A DNA stretch of 56,308 nt. Source: Effusibacillus lacus (GTDB lineage: Bacteria; Bacillota; Bacilli; Tumebacillales; Effusibacillaceae). Positions 52,269 through 56,308 of the stretch are shown in pieces. The notes under the pieces are model-generated. The model did not search any database, was not told where the DNA came from, and was given only the letters and a program-made list of their open reading frames with translations. The stretch lies in the NCBI RefSeq assembly GCF_002335525.1, contig NZ_BDUF01000057.1:1-56308 (forward strand), given 5' to 3'. Position numbers and translations under genes: made by a program. Every line of letters begins with the position of its first letter. Position 1 is the stretch's first letter.

Positions 52269-53936
52269 CTATTCAACGGAGAATATATATTCGTACAACG
52301 GCTGGCCGCCATAATGAAGTTCAAACTCACAGCGGGAGAACCGCCCGGTCAGTCCATCCAGGAAGGTTTCCGCCTGCTCTTCGGTCACATCCTCACCATA
52401 AAAAACAGTAATAATTTCGGAGTTCTCATCGATCATTTTATCCAGCAAAGATTGGGCGGTGTCTTCCAGATCACGTCCAACGGTTACCACTTTTCCTTCG
52501 GCAAGCCCCATGAAATCTCCTTCTTTGATTTCAAAGTCCTGATAATTGGAATCACGAACCGCACGGGTAACCTGTCCGGTTTTGATCCGCGCCGCCGCTT
52601 CCTTCATCCTTCTTTCGTTTCCATCGGCGTCAGAATCGGCGTCAAACGCCAGCACCGCAGCAATGCCTTGAGGAATCGTCTTGGTTGGAATTACACGGAT
52701 CCTGTCTCCCAATACAGATTTCGCCTGTTCCGCCGCCATTACGATGTTGGAATTGTTTGGAAGCACATACACAAGATCGACGTTCAGCCCTTCAACTGCT
52801 TTCACGATATCTTCCGTGCTGGGGTTCATGGTCTGCCCGCCCTCTACAAGCTGTCCAACTCCGAGGCTTCTGAATATCTCTGCCATGCCCTCGCCGGCGA
52901 CTACCGCCACTATGCCGTATGGCTGTCTTTGTTCAGTAACGGATCCGGACTCTTCGTAATCATTTTTCAGGTTGTGGTGCTGCTCGGTCATATTGTCAAT
53001 CTTGATTCGGGTCAATTGCCCGAATTGGATTGCCTCTTCCAGAACTTGTCCCGGACGGAGCGAGTGAATATGTACTTTCACGATATCGTTGGCCGCAACA
53101 ACCAGCATGGAATCGCCCAAATCCTTCAGCATATTCCGGATCTTCTCTTCCATTGCCTGTTCGGAATCGGGGACCTGATCAAGACGAATGATAAATTCGG
53201 TACAGTATCCGAACTCTCCTTCGTGCTCAATATTGGCACCTGCGGGTGCAGGCATGCCATGCGGGATGGGGCCGGTTACCGGTTCATCTGCAGTGGAAAG
53301 CGCTTCCTGAATGCTCCTGCCGCTTAACGCCGAAAGAAAGCCTTGATAGATATAAACGAGGCCTTGTCCGCCCGAATCAACCACATTTGCCTGTTTTAAC
53401 ACCGGAAGCAGGTCGGGCGTTCTCTGCAAAGAACGCTCGGCTTCCCTCAGCACCGCTTCCATAACGGAACCAATCGTGGCTGTCACACTGCGCGCAGCTT
53501 GCACAGCCGCTTTGGCGGCATCCTTTGCAACCGTCAGAATCGTTCCTTCCACAGGCTTGGCAACCGCGTTATAGGCAGTTGTTACGCCAGCCTGGAAGCT
53601 GTCGGCAAACATTTTGACATCGATTGTTTCCTGTTTGGCCACCGCTTTTGCAAATCCACGGAATAATTGAGAAAGAATAACGCCTGAATTCCCCCGGGCT
53701 CCCATCAACAACCCGGTTGCAAGAGATTCTGCCACCTTGCCCAGAGGTTGATTCAGCATCCGACGCATCTCATTAACGCCCGATGTGAAAGATAAACTCA
53801 TATTTGTGCCGGTATCCCCATCCGGAACCGGAAATACGTTTAACGCGTTGACTTTCTGCTTGTTGCTCTCAAGGCTTTGGTGTCCGGCCAGCACCATCTG
53901 CACAAACAGTGCTCCGTCCAAATACTTGTGGTTCAT
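52269..53936 (-). CDS. fakA: fatty acid kinase catalytic subunit FakA (YloV, DAK domain)
   Basis: 555 aa from MNHKYLDGALF, with AAGGAGG upstream. The N-terminal DhaL-type kinase domain carries NVFPVPDGDTGTNMS (about 33-47) for Mg-ATP and LMGARGNSGVILSQ; the C-terminal part binds the FakB partner. FakA phosphorylates FakB-bound fatty acids, joining exogenous acids to PlsX-dependent lipid synthesis encoded elsewhere in this window. Follows yloU by 10 nt. Confidence 0.93.
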   Translation of the reverse strand: MNHKYLDGALFVQMVLAGHQSLESNKQKVNALNVFPVPDGDTGTNMSLSFTSGVNEMRRMLNQPLGKVAESLATGLLMGARGNSGVILSQLFRGFAKAVAKQETIDVKMFADSFQAGVTTAYNAVAKPVEGTILTVAKDAAKAAVQAARSVTATIGSVMEAVLREAERSLQRTPDLLPVLKQANVVDSGGQGLVYIYQGFLSALSGRSIQEALSTADEPVTGPIPHGMPAPAGANIEHEGEFGYCTEFIIRLDQVPDSEQAMEEKIRNMLKDLGDSMLVVAANDIVKVHIHSLRPGQVLEEAIQFGQLTRIKIDNMTEQHHNLKNDYEESGSVTEQRQPYGIVAVVAGEGMAEIFRSLGVGQLVEGGQTMNPSTEDIVKAVEGLNVDLVYVLPNNSNIVMAAEQAKSVLGDRIRVIPTKTIPQGIAAVLAFDADSDADGNERRMKEAAARIKTGQVTRAVRDSNYQDFEIKEGDFMGLAEGKVVTVGRDLEDTAQSLLDKMIDENSEIITVFYGEDVTEEQAETFLDGLTGRFSRCEFELHYGGQPLYEYIFSVE

Positions 53937-53946
53937 AGAATCCTCC

Positions 53947-54312
53947 TTACCTGTCGCCACTCACCCGGACACCCTGAACAATGATGTTGATCTCGTCAAC
54001 CTCGAGTCCCAGGGTATTTTCCAGCGTATACTTCACCTTTTCCATCACATTGTTGGCCACCACGGAGATCTTGGTGCCGTAACTTACGATAATATGCAAG
54101 TCCACGACCACCCGGTCGTCCACAATGCGGACCTCCACACCGCGCCCCGGATTATCGCGTCCCAACAACTCGCTGATGCTGTCTTTGACCCGCTTCTGGG
54201 AGGCCATTCCTACCAGGCCATAGCAATCCAATGCCGCAAAACCGGCAACCGTGGCAATCACATTCTCTTCAATTTCAATTTTGCCCAAATCGTTTTGCAA
54301 AACCTTCGGCAT
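53947..54312 (-). CDS. yloU: Asp23/Gls24 family protein YloU
   Basis: 121 aa from MPKVLQNDLGKIEIEENVIATVAGFAA, with GGAGGTG upstream. Asp23-type envelope-stress family; the VEVRIVDDRVVVDLHIIVSYGTKI block is typical. Usually paired with yloV, as here. Cytoplasmic, possibly membrane-associated; role not settled. Confidence 0.92.
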   Translation of the reverse strand: MPKVLQNDLGKIEIEENVIATVAGFAALDCYGLVGMASQKRVKDSISELLGRDNPGRGVEVRIVDDRVVVDLHIIVSYGTKISVVANNVMEKVKYTLENTLGLEVDEINIIVQGVRVSGDR

Positions 54313-54455
54313 GTCAAGCACCTCCACTATGTGCATAAAACATCTGCAAGCTTTCCAGGGTCCCCGCATAGTGTGACCCGGTACTTGTCCCGTGGCACAT
54401 GGGGGTGAATTTGCATCCATATTCTACTACAAATTCCGACAAAGGAAAAGTCATC

Positions 54456-54485
54456 TTGCAAGCTTTCTACGGTCTATGGTAAGAT
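54456..54485 (+). promoter_or_regulatory. promoter of rpmB
   Basis: TTGCAA (54456-54461), 18 nt, TAAGAT (54480-54485), 35 nt before the start. Confidence 0.65.
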
Positions 54486-54519
54486 AAGCAAGTCAGTCTT
54501 ATGCAAGGAGGTGCCGGTA

Positions 54520-54711
54520 GTGGCTAAACGTTGTGAAGTATGTGGCAAAGATCCGAAAACAGGGAACCAGGTTTCCCATTCCCATATTCTGACCAAGCGC
54601 CGTTGGTTGCCCAATATTCAACGTGTCCGTGCAGAAGTGAACGGTTCTGTTAAGAGAATTAATGTTTGCACTCGCTGCCTGAAAGCAGGCAAAGTAAAAC
54701 GCGCGATCTAA
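54520..54711 (+). CDS. rpmB: 50S ribosomal protein L28
   Basis: 63 aa from a GTG with GGAGG 8 nt upstream. AKRCEVCGKDPKTGNQVSHSH start and CTRCLKAGKVKR end give the two CxxC pairs of the zinc-binding form. The only core gene on the plus strand in this segment, divergent from yloU. Confidence 0.97.
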   Translation: MAKRCEVCGKDPKTGNQVSHSHILTKRRWLPNIQRVRAEVNGSVKRINVCTRCLKAGKVKRAI

Positions 54712-54729
54712 CGGTCGCGCGTTTTTTAT
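54698..54729 (+). terminator. Rho-independent terminator of rpmB
   Basis: A 9-bp stem AACGCGCGA / TCGCGCGTT then TTTTATTTT, overlapping the end of the coding sequence. Confidence 0.9.
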
Positions 54730-54742
54730 TTTCTTCCCCCTC

Positions 54743-54826
54743 CTATTCTTTTTTCTGGAACACACTCAACATAGCCTTGACAATACCGCCTAGAAATCTG
54801 GGCAATTTGATGGTATAAAAACGCAA
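54743..54826 (-). CDS. spoVM: stage V sporulation protein SpoVM
   Basis: 27 codons: start TTG (54824-54826) with GAGGAGGGG upstream, then RFYTIKLPRFLGGIVKAML and a Lys-rich end, stop TAG. This matches the B. subtilis 26-aa amphipathic helix MKFYTIKLPKFLGG closely, including the helix-breaking Pro9. SpoVM recognises the convex forespore membrane and anchors SpoIVA and the coat. It is too short for most gene finders. Position between rpe and rpmB is as in B. subtilis. Confidence 0.95.
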   Translation of the reverse strand: MRFYTIKLPRFLGGIVKAMLSVFQKKE

Positions 54827-54871
54827 GTGAGACCCCTCCTCAAGTCTAATGATCAGTCCGAACCATGCACA

Positions 54872-54912
54872 AACCGCCTGTGGCGGGTGAGGATGCCCGC
54901 CCATAGGCGGTT
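54872..54912. terminator. long hairpin upstream of spoVM
   Basis: AACCGCCT / AGGCGGTT plus GGCGGG / CCCGCC (54872-54912). It has no T-run on either strand, so its role (spoVM leader structure or weak terminator) is open. Confidence 0.4.
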
Positions 54913-54971
54913 CCACCGTCGTTTATATATATATTCCCGATTAAACAAAATGTGCCGTCGCAAAATGAAAA

Positions 54972-55004
54972 AGGGTCATGTTCTCCTTTCAGAGATATGA
55001 CCCT
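54972..55004 (-). terminator. Rho-independent terminator after rpe
   Basis: Stem AGGGTCAT / ATGACCCT followed on the minus strand by TTTTCATTTT, 11 nt past rpe. Confidence 0.88.
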
Positions 55005-55014
55005 GCAATTGATT

Positions 55015-55668
55015 TTATGACTCCCCCCGGATCAATCGAATCGCTTCCGCAGGATTCGGTGCCCCGTAAACCGCTGACCCGGCCACAAGGACATTGGCCC
55101 CCGCTTCCCGAACCAACGGGGAAGTTTCCGGGTGAATCCCCCCGTCCACTTCAATATCCACATGCTGCAGACCTTGTGCGTCAAGCAGATTACGCAAAGA
55201 CCGGATTTTCGGGACGACGGATTCAATAAATTTCTGTCCGCCAAATCCGGGATTGACGGTCATCAACAGCACCATGTCCAGGTCCCCCAGCACATGCTCG
55301 ATCATCTGGATCGGGGTGTGCGGGTTCAAGGCCACGGAAGATTGGATCCCAAGCGATTTGATCAATTGGAGAGTTCTGTGCAGATGCGGAGAGGCTTCCG
55401 CATGAACTGAAATGATATCTGCACCCGCCTTCACAAAATCGGATATGTAGCGATCCGGCTGTTCAATCATCAAATGCACATCCAGCGGCAATCGGGTATG
55501 AGGCCGGATGGCATCCACAATCAGCGGCCCGATGGTAATATTGGGAACAAAATGGCCGTCCATAACATCCACATGGACATAGTCAGCTCCCCCATCTTCG
55601 ATAATCCTGATTTGTTCGCCCAATTTGGCAAAATCGGCTGACAGAATGGAGGGGGCAATCTTGATCAT
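55015..55668 (-). CDS. rpe: ribulose-phosphate 3-epimerase
   Basis: 217 aa TIM barrel of the pentose phosphate pathway. [15 protein letters not shown] start, [14 protein letters not shown] (metal ligands His/Asp), [20 protein letters not shown] and EVDGGI blocks are all present. Start ATG with GGAAGG 8 nt upstream. It lies 2 nt after rsgA. Confidence 0.96.
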   Translation of the reverse strand: MIKIAPSILSADFAKLGEQIRIIEDGGADYVHVDVMDGHFVPNITIGPLIVDAIRPHTRLPLDVHLMIEQPDRYISDFVKAGADIISVHAEASPHLHRTLQLIKSLGIQSSVALNPHTPIQMIEHVLGDLDMVLLMTVNPGFGGQKFIESVVPKIRSLRNLLDAQGLQHVDIEVDGGIHPETSPLVREAGANVLVAGSAVYGAPNPAEAIRLIRGES

Positions 55669-55670
55669 GT

Positions 55671-56308
55671 TCAATACCTTCCTTCTTTCGAATGCTTAAC
55701 TTCATGCAGGAATTCCAGATAGTGTTCGTACCGTGTCCTGTCCAGTTCCCCATCCTTGACGGCTTTCAGGACAGCGCAATCATGTTCCGTTTCATGTTCG
55801 CATTCCCGATAGTAACAATCCTGGCTAAACCTGGCCAGATCGCGGAAACAGTCATCCAACTCGGCCGGCTCCATCTCTCCGAAGTCCAGCTGGCTGAATC
55901 CCGGAGTATCCGCGATAAACGACCGGTCGTCAACGGGGAGGAGCTCCACATGACGGGTCGTATGGCGACCCCTTCCCAGCTTGTGGGATACTTCCCCCAT
56001 CTTCAGGTTCAGTTCCGGGAACAGCGCGTTCAGGAGAGATGATTTTCCCACACCTGACTGACCGGCTAAGACGGATATCCGGTCGGCGAACAGGGAGCGG
56101 ACTTCCTCCAGTCCCTCTCCAAGTCTGACCGACACTTGCAAAACCGGGTACCCCATTTTGGCATAGGGAAGGATTGCCGCTTCCACTCCACGCCGCTCTT
56201 CCAGGAGGTCCATCTTTGTAAGGACAATAGCTGCATGAAGCCTGGCCTTTTCAATCAGTACCAGCATCCGGTCCAACAGGCGCAAGTTCAGATCCGGCTC
56301 CCTCACCG
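55671..56308 (-). CDS. rsgA: small ribosomal subunit biogenesis GTPase RsgA, 3' part
   Basis: The gene runs off the window end, so only about 212 C-terminal residues are seen; the N-terminal OB domain is missing. The circularly permuted GTPase order is visible: G4 TKMD first, then G1 [12 protein letters not shown] and G3 DTPGF. The C-terminal zinc site is [15 protein letters not shown]. Late 30S maturation factor. Pairing with rpe and spoVM is as in B. subtilis. Confidence 0.93.
   Translation of the reverse strand, partial: VREPDLNLRLLDRMLVLIEKARLHAAIVLTKMDLLEERRGVEAAILPYAKMGYPVLQVSVRLGEGLEEVRSLFADRISVLAGQSGVGKSSLLNALFPELNLKMGEVSHKLGRGRHTTRHVELLPVDDRSFIADTPGFSQLDFGEMEPAELDDCFRDLARFSQDCYYRECEHETEHDCAVLKAVKDGELDRTRYEHYLEFLHEVKHSKEGRY

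Overview
The window comes from a spore-forming member of the Bacillales. Evidence for this is spoVM, an alpha/beta-type small acid-soluble spore protein, Gram-positive ribosome binding sites (GGAGG), and B. subtilis-like gene order in the core block (rsgA-rpe-spoVM-rpmB-yloU-yloV-recG and fapR-plsX-fabD-fabG-acpP-rnc-smc-ftsY-ffh-rpsP-trmD). By eye it looks like a relative of Alicyclobacillaceae such as Effusibacillus or Tumebacillus, but that is only an impression.

Region 1 (about 1-16.1 kb) is an accessory cluster for catabolism of an aromatic carboxylate. It encodes a meta-pathway decarboxylase/hydratase and a hydroxymuconic-semialdehyde-type dehydrogenase, two overlapping LysR regulators, an orphan solute-binding lipoprotein, UbiX and UbiD, a Rieske oxygenase, a TauABC/SsuABC-like transporter, a 4,5-dihydroxyphthalate-decarboxylase-like protein, a zinc dehydrogenase and a LigB-type extradiol dioxygenase. 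Similar TTC...GGAA palindromes lie upstream of six transcription units, so the cluster looks like one regulon. One consistent reading is a phthalate-like substrate going to protocatechuate, then to catechol by UbiD, then extradiol cleavage and the 4-oxalocrotonate branch. The substrate is not proven.

Region 2 (16.1-17.7 kb) holds the remains of a class C group II intron sitting directly on a terminator, a small c-type cytochrome, and a PCYCGC-motif lipoprotein. The lipoprotein reading frame is interrupted by an in-frame TGA exactly where the family has the first Cys of a CxxC motif. Reading through the TGA gives a normal family C-terminus that ends in an ATGA overlap with the cytochrome start. 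This is a strong candidate for a selenocysteine (UxxC) protein.

Region 3 (17.9-27.2 kb) holds a giant cyclic beta-1,2-glucan synthase gene, unusual in a Gram-positive, and a Doc toxin paired with an AbrB/MazE-like antitoxin.

Region 4 (27.3-56.3 kb) is conserved core, mostly on the minus strand: a tRNA-Leu(CAA) with an abnormally short variable region, trmD-rimM-khpA-rpsP-ffh-ylxM, ftsY, smc, rnc, the fatty-acid/phospholipid operon under a FapR operator, rpmF-yceD, tmcAL, a YlbL/SepM-like protease, a patatin-like protein, coaD, rsmD, a candidate structured small RNA, two tiny membrane proteins, recG, fakA (yloV), yloU, rpmB, spoVM, rpe and the 3' part of rsgA. Many genes overlap or sit within a few bases, and Rho-independent terminators mark the operon ends.
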